Source of the DNA: Streptomyces sp. SM1
GTDB lineage: Bacteria > Actinomycetota > Actinomycetes > Streptomycetales > Streptomycetaceae
Direction: 5' to 3'
DNA: 64,000 nucleotides
Assembly: GCF_002910825.1 (NCBI RefSeq)
Contig: NZ_NEUB01000768.1
Span: forward strand, 30,714 to 94,713
This document shows positions 1 through 9,007 of the stretch, piece by piece. Below the pieces are notes generated by a model. That model was not told the DNA's origin. It saw nothing but the letters and a program-made list of their open reading frames with translations, and searched no databases. The translations under genes and the position numbers were made by a program. Position 1 is the stretch's first letter, and each line of letters opens with the position of its first letter.

Positions 1-1
1 C

Positions 2-244
2 CTCGACGGCTCCACCGGCGCGAAGGCCGCCTTCTTCCAGGAGCGCATCAGCGACGCCATGAGCCGCGCCGCCAACGACGTGAGCGATCTCGCGCCCGAG
101 AACGAGCAGGTACGTGACGCGGCCAACCTCATCGACAGCGCCGCGCTGCACTACCTCGAGAACCCCGGCGCGACCCCGCGCCAGGCGATCAAGGCCAGCT
201 GCGACCAGGACGTCGACGACGTCCTCCGCTGGATCCAGGACTGA
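2..244 (+). CDS. C-terminal part of a hypothetical protein (cut by the window edge)
   Basis: The reading frame is open from base 2, so the gene starts outside the window; the ATG at 59 is only an internal Met. The visible 80 residues are mostly helical and acidic and end in DDVLRWIQD. I recognise no domain. It is followed 41 bases later by another + strand gene with a good ribosome site, so the two may be co-transcribed. Codon use is typical high-GC actinomycete. Confidence 0.6.
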   Translation, partial: LDGSTGAKAAFFQERISDAMSRAANDVSDLAPENEQVRDAANLIDSAALHYLENPGATPRQAIKASCDQDVDDVLRWIQD

Positions 245-285
245 TTCGACCCACTAATTCTTCCATCCTGAAGGAGCAGATCATC

Positions 286-1008
286 ATGGGCGCGAGCATG
301 CTCACCGCCACCATCGCCTTCCCGGCCGGAAGCACCGAACCGCCGAACTTCGACCGAGGCCGTCAGCTGCTCGAGAAGATCGAAGATCCCTCGCTCTTCA
401 CCTTCGACGAGCCCGGAACTGAGCTGGAGGAGCTGCTACCGGATCTGGACGACGAGTCCGACCTCTTCGACGAGAACGGCGCAGTGCTCATCGAGTACGC
501 CCGGCGCGCCGGGCTCGTCATCATCAACAACCTCGAAATGGCCCTCGACTCCCGTGAGACGACATTCCTCACGGTCGCCGACTACAGGCTCTATATCTCC
601 GGCGGGCTCTCCAACGGCGACACCCCCACGAACGTGACCCAAGCGATCTGGGACGCCTACAAGCTGCCCGAGAGCGTGATCCTCGCCATGGGCTTCATCC
701 CGGACTACGAGCAGCCGCTCTCCCACGCGAACAGCCGCGGGGCCAGCGCGCCCCTCACTGACACCGATGTGGTCGACGCGATCGCGCTCGGCCTGGGCAC
801 CTCGCCGGAGTGGCCCGGCACGGACACCCTCAAGTGGATCGCCGAGGCCATCGGCAAGGTGCGTGACGAACCCGGCAACGCTGAGCCCGTCGAGTACCTC
901 AAGCGCTGGTCAGAGCGGTACGGCCTCGACCCGCTGTCGAGCAAGTTCCTCTCGGCGTACATCGTCGAAGAGATCGGCAAGGCCGGCGAAGACGAGAGCG
1001 AGGACTGA
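286..1008 (+). CDS. Hypothetical acidic protein, 240 aa
   Basis: ATG at 286 is preceded by GAAGGAG about 8 bases upstream, which supports this start. The protein is strongly acidic (a run of E/D around residues 40-65 and an ED-rich C-terminus) with no signal peptide or membrane segment. I do not recognise a family. The frame is intact with consistent high GC3. It could be a regulatory or structural protein of the element; nothing in the sequence decides between them. Confidence 0.6.
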   Translation: MGASMLTATIAFPAGSTEPPNFDRGRQLLEKIEDPSLFTFDEPGTELEELLPDLDDESDLFDENGAVLIEYARRAGLVIINNLEMALDSRETTFLTVADYRLYISGGLSNGDTPTNVTQAIWDAYKLPESVILAMGFIPDYEQPLSHANSRGASAPLTDTDVVDAIALGLGTSPEWPGTDTLKWIAEAIGKVRDEPGNAEPVEYLKRWSERYGLDPLSSKFLSAYIVEEIGKAGEDESED

Positions 1009-1270
1009 CAGCGCTCGCACGACCCATAATCTGCAGCACTTGGTCAACCAGCTCAACCACCCCTCGAAGAGGCCGGATACGAGACCCCCAGGCCGCCGGT
1101 GGAGGAGTTCGGCTACCGGAAGCGACCAGGGAGCCCACCAACAAGGGCACCTTCCGGCACGAGTAGGTGGTATGGGATGACCCGGAGCTTCAGGGCGAGC
1201 CACCAGCCGGCGCCGGAGAATCCGCCGAAATCGGGCCATCAGGGACGGGAAAACCGGCGCCGGTGTGCCA

Positions 1271-1438
1271 GTGACCACCACCCCGACGCATGTCCGCGCC
1301 CATGACCACTCTCCACGTGACCCCGGACGCCCTGTATGCCGCAGCTGTGGAAACGGAGCAGACCGGGCCCGGCGCATATGGGTCGACCAAGGCGGCGAAA
1401 CAGTCGTACCGATCCCGCCCGCCACCAACGACGACTGA
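1271..1438 (+). CDS. Possible small Cys-motif protein, 55 aa
   Basis: A GTG-initiated frame encodes a short protein with a single CxxC knuckle (VCRSCGNGAD) near residue 22, followed by an IWVDQGGE segment and a Pro-rich tail. GC3 is high in this frame and low in the overlapping ATG frame that starts at 1290, which is why I prefer it. There is no clear Shine-Dalgarno sequence. It lies in a 613-base stretch (1009-1621) that otherwise shows nothing convincing except a possible coding end at about 1440-1559 (terminating SETDFD). Confidence 0.35.
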   Translation: MTTTPTHVRAHDHSPRDPGRPVCRSCGNGADRARRIWVDQGGETVVPIPPATNDD

Positions 1439-1621
1439 CGTCACAACGCACCCGCGACCGACACGGGATGCAGCACCCCAGGTTCACGACGCCAACGTGC
1501 GCGGCTGGTTCTTGCGGGAGGGCTGCTCCCAATGGCTGTCCGAGACGGATTTCGACTGATCGCCCGCTGGCGACCACCACGCCCGCGTGCTGCACGCTCC
1601 TACTGGAAGGAAGACCCTGTG

Positions 1622-3088
1622 ATGACGCTCCCCACCCCCGGCCAGTTGCGCACGCTCATACATGACGCGCTCACCACAGCGTTGACCCGCGACGCCGCCA
1701 CACTGCCGGCCTCCATGCTCTACACGCCCGGCTGCCGCCCCGCGCTGTTCATCGACAGCAGCGTGGTCCGAGGCGGTCCCGGAGTCGGCAAGACGTTGTG
1801 GGCCCGGGTCCTGACCGACCCTGACCTCCGTGCGGCAGCCGCCTATGACCTGAAGATGCCGCGCCTGGAGGATACCCGGGTGATCTCCGCCCCAGGGGCC
1901 GCAGGAGACAGCGACGGCTATCCGGCCGCGCCGGAGCTGGAGGCACTGATCGGCGAAGGAATCCGCCCCGTGACGGTGTGGACCGCTGTCGCCCTGACCG
2001 CCCTGGGCGTCTGCGACCTCACACACCTGCCCAGCTGGCGCGACCGCGCGCAGTGGTTGCTGCGTAACCCCGACGCCCTGCGCCAGGCCGTGGCCGACCT
2101 GAACTCGCAGGGCCACACTCATCTGGTTGTCTTCGACAGCTTGGACCGTCTCCACCCCGATCAGCGCATTACGGACCGCCTCGCCTCCGGAGTCCTCCAG
2201 CTCGCTGCCGACCTGGCCCGCCTCGGGCCGCGCGTGAGGGCGAAGGTCTTCCTGCGCCCCGACACCCTCGACGCGGCCCTGTGGGCGCTCAGGTCCGAGG
2301 CCCGACGTGCTCTGCGTACGACCGACTTGAACTGGAGCACGCCGGACCACTGGGGCCAGGTGACCGGAACGCACCTCTACGGGCTGTTCTTCCAGCTCCT
2401 GGCGAACCACCCCAGTGAAGGTGCCGCCGCCTTCCGTTCTCTGACCCCGGGCTGGAGGCTCACCCCCGACGGTCGCTTCAGCGCGCCCGAGCAACTGACC
2501 TCCGATCCCGCCGCGCAGGAACGCCTCTTCACCGTGATCGCGGACCCGTACATGGGCGCGACCGCCCGCAAGGGCTCCACGTACCGGTTCATGCTCACGC
2601 ATCTCCAGGACGGTGTCGGCGGAATCAGCCCGCGCCCGTTCCTCATCGCACTGAGGCAGGCCGTGCGCCACGCCCTGGACGATCACCCCGACCACCCGCG
2701 CGCCCTTCACCACCGGGACATCCGCCGGGGCGTGCCGGAGGGAGCACGTGCCCGCGCCGCAGAAGTCGAGCAGGCCATGCCATGGGTGCGGGCGGCACTC
2801 GCTCCGCTGGCCGGGCAGCAGCTGCCGATCGAATCCGACCAGGTCATCGCCCAGTGGGACCACGCGTGCCTGCCAGACCGTCTTCGACGTCTCGGCTCCC
2901 GCACGGCGGACCCGTACCCCGGCGGCATGCGGCACCTAGCCCGCTACCACGACCTCCTCGAAGAGCTCACTGCTGCTGGCGTCGTGCACCCCAGTACCGA
3001 TGGGTCCTGGGACATGCCCGATCCGTTCCGCATCGCGTACGGCCTGGGACGCCGAGGAGGTGTGAAACCGGCCTCGGCCCCTGTCTAG
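1622..3088 (+). CDS. P-loop NTPase of unknown role, 488 aa
   Basis: The start is taken at the ATG at 1622, 8 bases after GGAAGGA; an upstream in-frame ATG at 1532 lacks a ribosome site. A Walker A motif (GGPGVGKTLW) lies near residue 52 and a Walker B-like strand (HLVVFDSLDRL) near residue 168, so it probably binds and hydrolyses a nucleotide. The remaining 300 residues are helical and I cannot assign them. The layout (N-terminal P-loop, long helical C-terminus) resembles STAND or KAP-like signalling ATPases, but that is only an impression. No membrane segment is evident. Confidence 0.6.
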   Translation: MTLPTPGQLRTLIHDALTTALTRDAATLPASMLYTPGCRPALFIDSSVVRGGPGVGKTLWARVLTDPDLRAAAAYDLKMPRLEDTRVISAPGAAGDSDGYPAAPELEALIGEGIRPVTVWTAVALTALGVCDLTHLPSWRDRAQWLLRNPDALRQAVADLNSQGHTHLVVFDSLDRLHPDQRITDRLASGVLQLAADLARLGPRVRAKVFLRPDTLDAALWALRSEARRALRTTDLNWSTPDHWGQVTGTHLYGLFFQLLANHPSEGAAAFRSLTPGWRLTPDGRFSAPEQLTSDPAAQERLFTVIADPYMGATARKGSTYRFMLTHLQDGVGGISPRPFLIALRQAVRHALDDHPDHPRALHHRDIRRGVPEGARARAAEVEQAMPWVRAALAPLAGQQLPIESDQVIAQWDHACLPDRLRRLGSRTADPYPGGMRHLARYHDLLEELTAAGVVHPSTDGSWDMPDPFRIAYGLGRRGGVKPASAPV

Positions 3089-3249
3089 CCCCGGCTGAGG
3101 CGCGCCCGGACTCCGGCCACGCACCGGCACGCGCACCAGCTTCGCGCTGCCCCGCCGCCGGATACCGATAGTGGGGGTGCGCCTCCCGTCGGCTGCGACG
3201 AGTGGTCGCACAGCGTGAGCGCAGGCGCTGGTTGGCTCGTCGATTCCTG

Positions 3250-3402
3250 AAGCCGAAGGCGTTGCGTGCTTCGAACCGCGCATCACCCGCGCCCTCAAGG
3301 TCCTCGCCGAGGCGGGCAAGCCCGTGACGCTCGGCACCTTGCAGTGAGAGCTGGAAGGGCCGCCGACGTTCGAGCGGCAGCCGCGCACGGCTGACGACCC
3401 GT
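3250..3402 (+). pseudogene. Remnant of a small gene with an internal stop
   Basis: One frame shows convincing coding bias and reads CFEPRITRALKVLAEAGKPV, then TLGTLQ, a TGA codon, then ELEGPPTFERQPRTADDP and a stop that overlaps the next start. A TGG-to-TGA change at the internal codon would restore one open frame. The start is not identifiable. The neighbouring 3089-3250 bases show no clear gene. It could be a small winged-helix-like protein, but too little is left to say. Confidence 0.3.
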
Positions 3403-3405
3403 GAG

Positions 3406-3712
3406 TGACCCCCGACTACGTCCCCGGCTCCCGGCCTCCAGCGGCCCCACCGCCCGCAGAGCACCACTTCGGCTAGCCGGGAACCGTACCCGTGGGCCGA
3501 GTGCAGGTGCACGCACGAGCCTCCGTGCGTGGCGGGCTGGATCGACACCGTCGAGCAGGAGCCCGAGCGCGGCGCCGACAGCCGACCGTACCCGGGACAG
3601 CCAGCCCGTCACCCACCAGACGAAACGCCCTTGTCCCAACTGCCGCCCCGAGGCGGCCCAAGCCCTGGCCGACTCGATGCCCGCGCGGCCAGCAATTCTC
3701 GAAGTTCCGTAA
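3406..3712 (+). pseudogene. Frameshifted Zn-knuckle protein
   Basis: Coding bias jumps between frames. A GTG start at 3406 opens a frame reading MTPDYVPGSRPPAAPPPAEH that stops at 3471. A second frame then reads YPWAECRCTHEPPCVAGWID and a third ends with TKRPCPNCRPEAAQALAD. Together they look like one approximately 100-aa protein with CxC-x5-C and CxxC metal ligands, broken by at least two single-base indels. It sits directly upstream of the LuxR-type gene. Confidence 0.35.
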
Positions 3713-3729
3713 GCGCAAGGAGCGCTGAT

Positions 3730-4182
3730 ATGTCCTTAGCCCAACCCACCGAGACGCGCCCCCCGACCTGGCGCGAGGAACTGACCCACGACCTGGCCGA
3801 CGCCACAGAGAAGACGCGGGCGGCCTGGCTGTCGCAGCGCAACGTCGTCGCCACCTACCTGCGGGCCGTCATGCCCCACTTGGAGGCGGCGTTCCACCGG
3901 GGCAGGCGCGGCCACCTGCGCGACCTGGGGATGCTCCCGCCCTCGCTGACGCACCCGCTCACCGGCCGCGAGAAGCAGGTCATCGTCCGCGTGGCGCGCG
4001 GCATGTCCAACGCGAAGACCGGCGTGGACCTGTTCCTCTCCGAGGACACGATCAAGACCCACCTGCGGCGCATCTACAAGAAGACCGGCACGCACGACCG
4101 GGCCCACGCTGTCGCCCTCCTGCTGATCCGGGGCGACATCACGGCGGCCGACGTCCTGGAACCCCTGGATGACGACCGTTGA
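3730..4182 (+). CDS. LuxR/GerE-type helix-turn-helix protein, 150 aa
   Basis: Start at the ATG at 3730, preceded by AAGGAG. The C-terminal half (about residues 78-140) is a clear GerE/LuxR HTH: LTGREKQVIVRVARGMSNAK followed by FLSEDTIKTHLRRIYKKTG. The N-terminal 75 residues are helical and do not resemble a receiver, PAS or autoinducer domain. It is therefore a stand-alone DNA-binding regulator, probably transcriptional. Its stop overlaps the next start by 14 bases, suggesting translational coupling. Targets are unknown. Confidence 0.75.
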   Translation: MSLAQPTETRPPTWREELTHDLADATEKTRAAWLSQRNVVATYLRAVMPHLEAAFHRGRRGHLRDLGMLPPSLTHPLTGREKQVIVRVARGMSNAKTGVDLFLSEDTIKTHLRRIYKKTGTHDRAHAVALLLIRGDITAADVLEPLDDDR

Positions 4183-4517
4183 CGCCCCTCTCCCGCACCT
4201 GGCGCCCGCAGACAGCACCGAGCGCCCGGTCCACCTCGTCGAAATCCGGCGCCCCGACGACGAGTACCCAGCCGCTGCGCCGGCGGGCATGGTGCGGCGG
4301 CTGCCAGTTTCACAGCGCCACTGTGAACGCCTGGCCCCCGGACGGCTCGTATCCCATCGAGGCGACCACGCTCACCGACACCGCGGAGTTCCAGGGCTTC
4401 TCATGGGGCCACGGGTACAAGCGCGAGATGCCGCTCGACACCCCCGCGAAGGAAGTGGCCGACGCCGTCCTCGCCACGCTCCCGGCCCAGGAGAAGCAGA
4501 GCGTGCCGGTCAGCTGA
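4169..4517 (+). pseudogene. Frameshifted small CxxC protein
   Basis: The first 40 codons from the ATG at 4169 have strong coding bias and read up to DDEYPAAAPAG. From about 4290 the bias moves to the next frame, which reads WCGGCQFHSATVNAWPPDG and continues to a stop at 4517. A single-base indel near 4285-4295 would join them into a protein of about 115 aa with a CGGC knuckle. It is coupled to the LuxR-type gene upstream. Function unknown. Confidence 0.45.
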
Positions 4518-4599
4518 GCCCCGGCTTCGTCATGCCGTCGTGCTCGCCGCCTCCCCACAACATCCCACCGCACGTCAGAGAAAGCGCAGCACACTCATC

Positions 4600-4935
4600 A
4601 TGACCAAGCCGACCAACCCCTACGCCCACGCCTACGCGGACTTCCTGCGCGAAACCGCCGAGCACCAGCTCGTGGTGCTCCACGATGACGGCCTCTACCG
4701 CCATCTGCGGATCCAGAAGCCCGGCACGCGCATCTGGTCCTGGGACATCACCACCTGGCAGAGCCACTACTCCGACGGCGCGCCGAGCATCGACGTGCAC
4801 TACTGGGCCGAGAAGCTCTGCGGCGGCCGTTCGTACGAGGTGGAAATGTACGACGCCGACGTGCGCGGCTTCCGCGCGCGCGGCCGTCCGCGACGGCGGA
4901 GCAGCCACCCGACGACTGAGGCGGTGCAGTCATGA
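4600..4935 (+). CDS. Hypothetical protein, 111 aa
   Basis: Starts MTKPTNPYAHAYADFLRETA at the ATG at 4600. The protein is compact and Trp/Tyr rich (IWSWDITTW, VHYWAEKLCGG); proteins of this general look occur in actinomycete phages and plasmids, but I do not know a function. The last 25 residues are Arg-rich and may result from an indel near 4870-4880, because an adjacent frame gives a more natural end (EQPPDD, stop at 4919) just before the next ribosome site. The stop as written overlaps the next start (ATGA). Confidence 0.5.
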   Translation: MTKPTNPYAHAYADFLRETAEHQLVVLHDDGLYRHLRIQKPGTRIWSWDITTWQSHYSDGAPSIDVHYWAEKLCGGRSYEVEMYDADVRGFRARGRPRRRSSHPTTEAVQS

Positions 4936-5642
4936 GCCGCCGTCCTGTCCAGGACCCAGTGATTGACGCAGCGCAGGGCGATGAGATCCACCCCGCCTTC
5001 GGCGTCGCGGTCGTGACACGGAGGAGCGGCGGAGGTCGTTCGCTGTTCCAGTCCGACCTGCTCCACAACGAGACCATCTCGCTCTCGGTCCACCAGGCCA
5101 CGCGCAAACGCGACCTCAACCACGACTGGGTTCATCCAGGCCGAGAGCTCGTGGAGATCGAGATGAGCCTCGCGCAATGGGGCTCGCTCGTGTCCTCCGT
5201 GGGGCTCGGCAGCGGCGTGCCGGTGACCATCCGGTGTACCGAGCACGACGCCTTCGTGCCCGAGATCCCTCATCAGCCCCGCACCGCCGAGAGCCTGCGG
5301 GAGGTCCGCGAGGTCACCGACCGGATGTACGCCCGTGTCAAGGCCGCCACGGCGGCACTGCACGAGGCGATCCACGAGAAGAAGGGCGTGAGAGCCACCA
5401 AGGGGGCACTCAACGCACTGGAGAACGCCGTCGCCGGTGCGGGCAGCAACGCCCAGTTCACCGTCGACTCACTCGTGGAGGCCGGCGAGCAGGTCGTCGC
5501 CCAGGCCCGCGCCGACATCGAGGCCCACGTCCTGGAGGTTGTCCGGCTGACGGGTGCCGAGCCCTCCATCGAAAGCTCGTCATTCGATGCCCCGGCGCTG
5601 CCGGGGCCCACTACCAGCCGAGAGGAGCCCACCGATGCCTGA
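4932..5642 (+). CDS. Hypothetical protein, 236 aa
   Basis: Start ATG at 4932 inside an ATGA overlap with the previous gene. The first 110 residues look like a beta-rich domain (GGGRSLFQSDLLHNETISLS) ending in a segment IRCTEHDAFVP. The next 100 residues are amphipathic helices rich in Ala and charged residues, probably a coiled coil (AALHEAIHEKKGVRATKGAL). There is no membrane segment. The frame is intact, unlike several neighbours. Function unknown. Confidence 0.55.
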   Translation: MSRRPVQDPVIDAAQGDEIHPAFGVAVVTRRSGGGRSLFQSDLLHNETISLSVHQATRKRDLNHDWVHPGRELVEIEMSLAQWGSLVSSVGLGSGVPVTIRCTEHDAFVPEIPHQPRTAESLREVREVTDRMYARVKAATAALHEAIHEKKGVRATKGALNALENAVAGAGSNAQFTVDSLVEAGEQVVAQARADIEAHVLEVVRLTGAEPSIESSSFDAPALPGPTTSREEPTDA

Positions 5643-5943
5643 ACTCACCGTGCCCGACGAGCTGTTCGACGCCGATTCCGTCGCCTCCGACGAGCACAGG
5701 CTGGCCGACCGCTTCGACTGGATCATCCAGGACGGCCAGATCGTCCACGCTCCCGTCGTCGGCTGGACCTGGGCGTGCCCCAAGTGCGGCGAGTCCGGAA
5801 CCCTGCCGGAGGCCCCTGTTGCTCTTTTCCACAGTGCCTCCCCGCACGGGAAACAGCACGCAGCTGGCCCGTTCGACACCCTCGTGCCGCTCCTGGTCTC
5901 CGTCGTGCGCGAGTTCCCTGGCTCTGCTCCGGGAGCCGACTGA
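5635..5943 (+). CDS. Small Zn-ribbon-like protein, 102 aa
   Basis: The ATG at 5635 overlaps the previous stop and is preceded by GAGAGGAG, a strong ribosome site. One CxxC knuckle is visible (WACPKCGESG, near residue 48); a second pair is missing. The C-terminus (REFPGSAPGAD) may be truncated by the next frameshift. It belongs to a run of small metal-knuckle proteins in this region. Function unknown. Confidence 0.5.
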   Translation: MPELTVPDELFDADSVASDEHRLADRFDWIIQDGQIVHAPVVGWTWACPKCGESGTLPEAPVALFHSASPHGKQHAAGPFDTLVPLLVSVVREFPGSAPGAD

Positions 5944-6127
5944 AGCACCAGCCTCGATACGGAGGGACGTTCGACCTCGAGGAGATCGACGGCGGCGAAC
6001 GCTGGCGCTGCAAACATGCGGGGCGCATGGCGAGACGTGGAAGCCCATGCCCGGCCTCTACGACTACCCGCACGCCATCGGCACCGCCGCCCACCGCCAC
6101 CCCACCTGCGAAAGGACCAGCGCGTGA
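5941..6127 (+). pseudogene. Frameshifted small Zn-knuckle protein
   Basis: A frame beginning KHQPRYGGTFDLEEIDGGER runs to WRCK near 6012 and then continues one frame over as CGAHGETWKPMPGLYDYPHA up to a stop at 6127. The apparent extra base is in AAACATGCGG near 6014. Joined, it would be about 60 aa with CK-x-CG ligands. The start is unclear (a CTG overlapping the preceding TGA). The stop overlaps the GTG of the next gene. Confidence 0.35.
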
Positions 6128-6892
6128 CCGATCAGCCGACCGCAGACACGATCACTCCGGAGGAACTCGTCGACCTGCGGCGCGAACTCGCTGGTCTGCA
6201 CATCACGATGGGCCTGCGCACCTGCCTGACACGGGGCTGCCTGAAGCAGTACGACCACTTCGCCACGCTCACCGGCGGCCAGCCGGCCCGCCCCGAGTGG
6301 TCAGGGGAGGGATGGCGGCAGGTAACCCGCGGGCCCGCCACGGGCAGCATCTGCCCCGAGCACCTCGATGCCGTCACCGCGCACCTGCCCCGCACCGTGG
6401 ACCTGTCCAACGGACGGTGGATGGTGGCCTGCGCATGCGAGTGGATGTCCCGCCCGCAGACGTACGGCGGTCTCCTGCGCCCCCTGTGGGAGGAACATCT
6501 CCTGCTCGCCACGGGCCAGCTCGAGGCCCCTGTCTCGCTCGCTGAGAAGCTCGGCCGGCTCCCGCTGGAGGAGCACACCGAGGACAGCCTGCGCGAGCTG
6601 TACGAGGCCGTCGAAGACATGGCACCGGCAGACCCTCGGCGGCGTATCCAGCGCCATCGCCGCGGTCCGCAACATGATGCGGACGTCGGCCGACTTCCTG
6701 GATCACCGCGACTGGACAGTCGACCGGATCGACGCCTACCTGTGGGCGATCCTCATCGGTTGGGACGACCGCACCCTCCAGGAGGTCGCGGTCAGGCACC
6801 GGTGGGACGAGCACAGCATCAAGTACGTACGGCGGATGCACGGCTACCTCGCACCGATCACCGACCCGCAGCCGAAGGAAGACCAGCGATGA
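6124..6892 (+). pseudogene. Frameshifted hypothetical gene, about 255 aa if repaired
   Basis: GTG at 6124 starts VTDQPTADTITPEELVDLRR. Coding bias holds to about 6625 (LYEAVEDM) and then switches frame, continuing as LGGVSSAIAAVRNMMRTSAD to a stop at 6892. A single-base indel at about 6625-6635 explains both. Two Cys-containing segments (TCLTRGCLK, VACACEWM) suggest metal binding. A 21-codon frame starting at 6891 (MTSRLPETTPLVW...) follows and may be a minor coupled peptide or nothing. Confidence 0.45.
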
Positions 6893-7021
6893 CCTCCCGG
6901 CTTCCCGAGACCACGCCGCTGGTCTGGTACCGCTCGCGCTGCCGCAAGTCCTAGAAAGTGCAGGACCCCGCCTGCCGCTGTAAGACTCCTGTGCCGAGTC
7001 TGCGCCCCACCCAGGTCACCG

Positions 7022-7277
7022 TTGCACGCTCCGAAGCGGCGCCCCCTGCACGCGCTCAGCGACGAAGAGGCCAGGACCCGCGCGCTCCCCCGCAAGAGCA
7101 CCAAGGTCCGCGTCACCTTTCGGAGCCGAAGTCGTCGACGCCTGGCAGTGGTCCAGCGCAGGCAACCGCAGCCTGGGCTTCACCGTTCGCACCTCGGACG
7201 GCCGCAGTTTCACCATCAACCCTCAACTGCTCGGTCTCTCCATCGAACGCATCAATGACAGCGTGGAGGAGTCGTGA
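7022..7277 (+). pseudogene. Frameshifted small gene
   Basis: From a TTG at 7022 the frame reads up to KSTKVRVTF near 7120; the next frame then continues as GAEVVDAWQWSSAGNRSLGF and ends SIERINDSVEES with the stop at 7275-7277, overlapping the next start. An extra base in ACCTTTCGGAGC explains the shift. Joined it would be about 84 aa with no recognised domain. Confidence 0.4.
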
Positions 7278-7909
7278 TGGATGAACAGAGGAGGCAGGAA
7301 TTGCAGGACAGCCTGCCGGACGACCCGGTCAACGCCGAGCGGCTCCCGGAGTCCCTCCAGCAGAAGGCAGACCGGATCGCCTCTGCCACCGGCCATCCTA
7401 CCGAGGACGACATCACCCTGCCGTCCCAACTGGAGCGCCTGGCCGACCAGCTGGCCCGCCAGTACGACTACCGGCCCCTGGCCGAGCTCGAGCAGGAAGA
7501 CCCCGAACGCGCCCAGGAACACTGGGACGCGGCCGCGCACCTGGCGCCGTGGATCCAGGGGTGCCCCCGCGAGGAACGCCGTGCCGCCTTTGGCCGCGGC
7601 TTCGACAAGGGCAAGGAACGCCAGAAGCTGCGCACTGCCGGCGACGTACGGCGTCTCAAGGACGAGGTAGCCGAACTACGGCAGGACCGTGACCCGGACG
7701 GGCTGCGGGCTCGTATCCGGGACCTGGAGTACGCGCTGGAAGGCTGGGACCGCTTCATGACCGGCCGGGTCCTTCCGCGGCCGGACGTGCCAGCGGACTG
7801 GAAGATGCAGGCCGCCGAGTACCTGGCCAAGTTGACCGCGGTACAGCGGGAACTTGCCGTGCTGAAGGGCGTGCAGCCATCCAACGCCACCCGGAGCAGC
7901 TCGTCGTGA
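7274..7909 (+). CDS. Hypothetical helical protein, about 210 aa
   Basis: GTG at 7274 or ATG at 7277, both downstream of GGAGGAG. The product is hydrophilic, with a likely coiled coil in the second half (RRLKDEVAELRQDRDPDGLR, then YLAKLTAVQRELAVLKG). There are no membrane segments and no recognised domain. The frame is intact. The stop overlaps a GTG at 7906. Confidence 0.55.
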   Translation: MMDEQRRQELQDSLPDDPVNAERLPESLQQKADRIASATGHPTEDDITLPSQLERLADQLARQYDYRPLAELEQEDPERAQEHWDAAAHLAPWIQGCPREERRAAFGRGFDKGKERQKLRTAGDVRRLKDEVAELRQDRDPDGLRARIRDLEYALEGWDRFMTGRVLPRPDVPADWKMQAAEYLAKLTAVQRELAVLKGVQPSNATRSSSS

Positions 7910-8004
7910 CCGAAGGCACCTTGTACGCGCGGCTGGACGGGTTACAGGCGGCCTTGTCCCGGCCCACACCGGCCCCGCTGGACGGCCAGAGGTCATCGAC
8001 CTGA
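7906..8004 (+). pseudogene. Short, probably frameshifted gene
   Basis: GTG at 7906 (GTGA overlap with the previous stop) begins VTEGTLYARLDGLQAALSRP but stops at 8004. The adjacent frame continues with good bias as PEVIDLTHPAVNGQTLAP, so an indel near 7990 is likely; the true end is unclear. Function unknown. Confidence 0.3.
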
Positions 8005-8101
8005 CCCACCCCGCCGTAAACGGCCAGACCCTGGCCCCCGCACTCGCCCCGTGGGTGGGCCCGGCCTGCCCGCGGGGTCACTACCCGAACGGATACAGAC
8101 C

Positions 8102-8863
8102 ATGTCCTCACCCGATAAAACCCCCACCCCCGGCGGCACTCCGGAGGTCCCGGGTCCTGGGCCGCTGCTCGTCGGTGCGCAGGTCGAGGCGTACGCCCTC
8201 GTGGTCCGCCGCCAGACCTGCGATGACCTTGCGGGGGAGCTCCGCGATGATGGCCAGGTTCTGGCCGCAGATCTCGTGGACGAGAACCGCGACTTCACCG
8301 AGATATCCCGCTCCCTGGCCGCCATCCCCGCCGCACCGAAGACGGAACACGGTGCCCACTGCCGCCCCTTCGACTGCCGGTGCGGCTGCGACCGGGCCCA
8401 GAACTGTCTCGACTGCCACCGCTGCGTGTGCTGGCGCGCGCAGTGCTGCGCCCAGGTTGCCACCGACTACGCCCGCGCACGGGCCCGCAAGACCGCCCTG
8501 CGGGCACTCCTGGACGCCGTGGGCCCGGTGATGCTGACCGAGCTGCGGGAGACCGTCGCCGAGGCCGAGGAAGCCGCCCTGCGCGACACGATCGCCCGCC
8601 GGGTCCGCTTGCTCACGCCGACCGACGGCCCCCGCTACACGCATGCCGTCTTCGCGGCCTCTGACTCCAAGCTGGGCATGGGCCATGCCGACTACCGCCT
8701 CCACGACGTGGAGCTGCACGAAGACGAGAACAAGCACGAGGACGAGGGCGGGCTTGCGACCGTCGACCTGGACGACGATGTCCTGTCCGCCGCGCTCGGC
8801 ACTCTCGCCGGGCTGCTGCGCCCCGACGAAGGCGCGGACCTCGCCGTCGACCTCACCGACTGA
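8102..8863 (+). CDS. Cys-rich hypothetical protein, 253 aa, with an acidic C-terminal tail
   Basis: Start taken at the ATG at 8102 (MSSPDKTPTPGG); a GTG at 8051 in the same frame is possible and neither has a strong ribosome site. Residues about 85-120 contain a dense Cys/His cluster (CRPFDCRCGCD, CLDCHRCVCW, QCCAQ), presumably a multi-metal site. The middle is helical. The last 32 residues (DLDDDVLSAALGTLAGLLRP and on) recur nearly identically at the end of the 9008-11171 gene, so this tail was duplicated or shared by recombination. Function unknown. Confidence 0.55.
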   Translation: MSSPDKTPTPGGTPEVPGPGPLLVGAQVEAYALVVRRQTCDDLAGELRDDGQVLAADLVDENRDFTEISRSLAAIPAAPKTEHGAHCRPFDCRCGCDRAQNCLDCHRCVCWRAQCCAQVATDYARARARKTALRALLDAVGPVMLTELRETVAEAEEAALRDTIARRVRLLTPTDGPRYTHAVFAASDSKLGMGHADYRLHDVELHEDENKHEDEGGLATVDLDDDVLSAALGTLAGLLRPDEGADLAVDLTD

Positions 8864-9007
8864 CCCCGTACACCGAAACGGCGGGGCGCGCGTGGCCTAG
8901 GGGGTCGCCCGAGGGCGCCTCGCCGCAGCGCTTCTGGCCCGCGCGCCACAGGAACCATGCGCGCCCTGCACCCCTTTGCTTTCACTACCCACCAGGAGAA
9001 CCGCGTC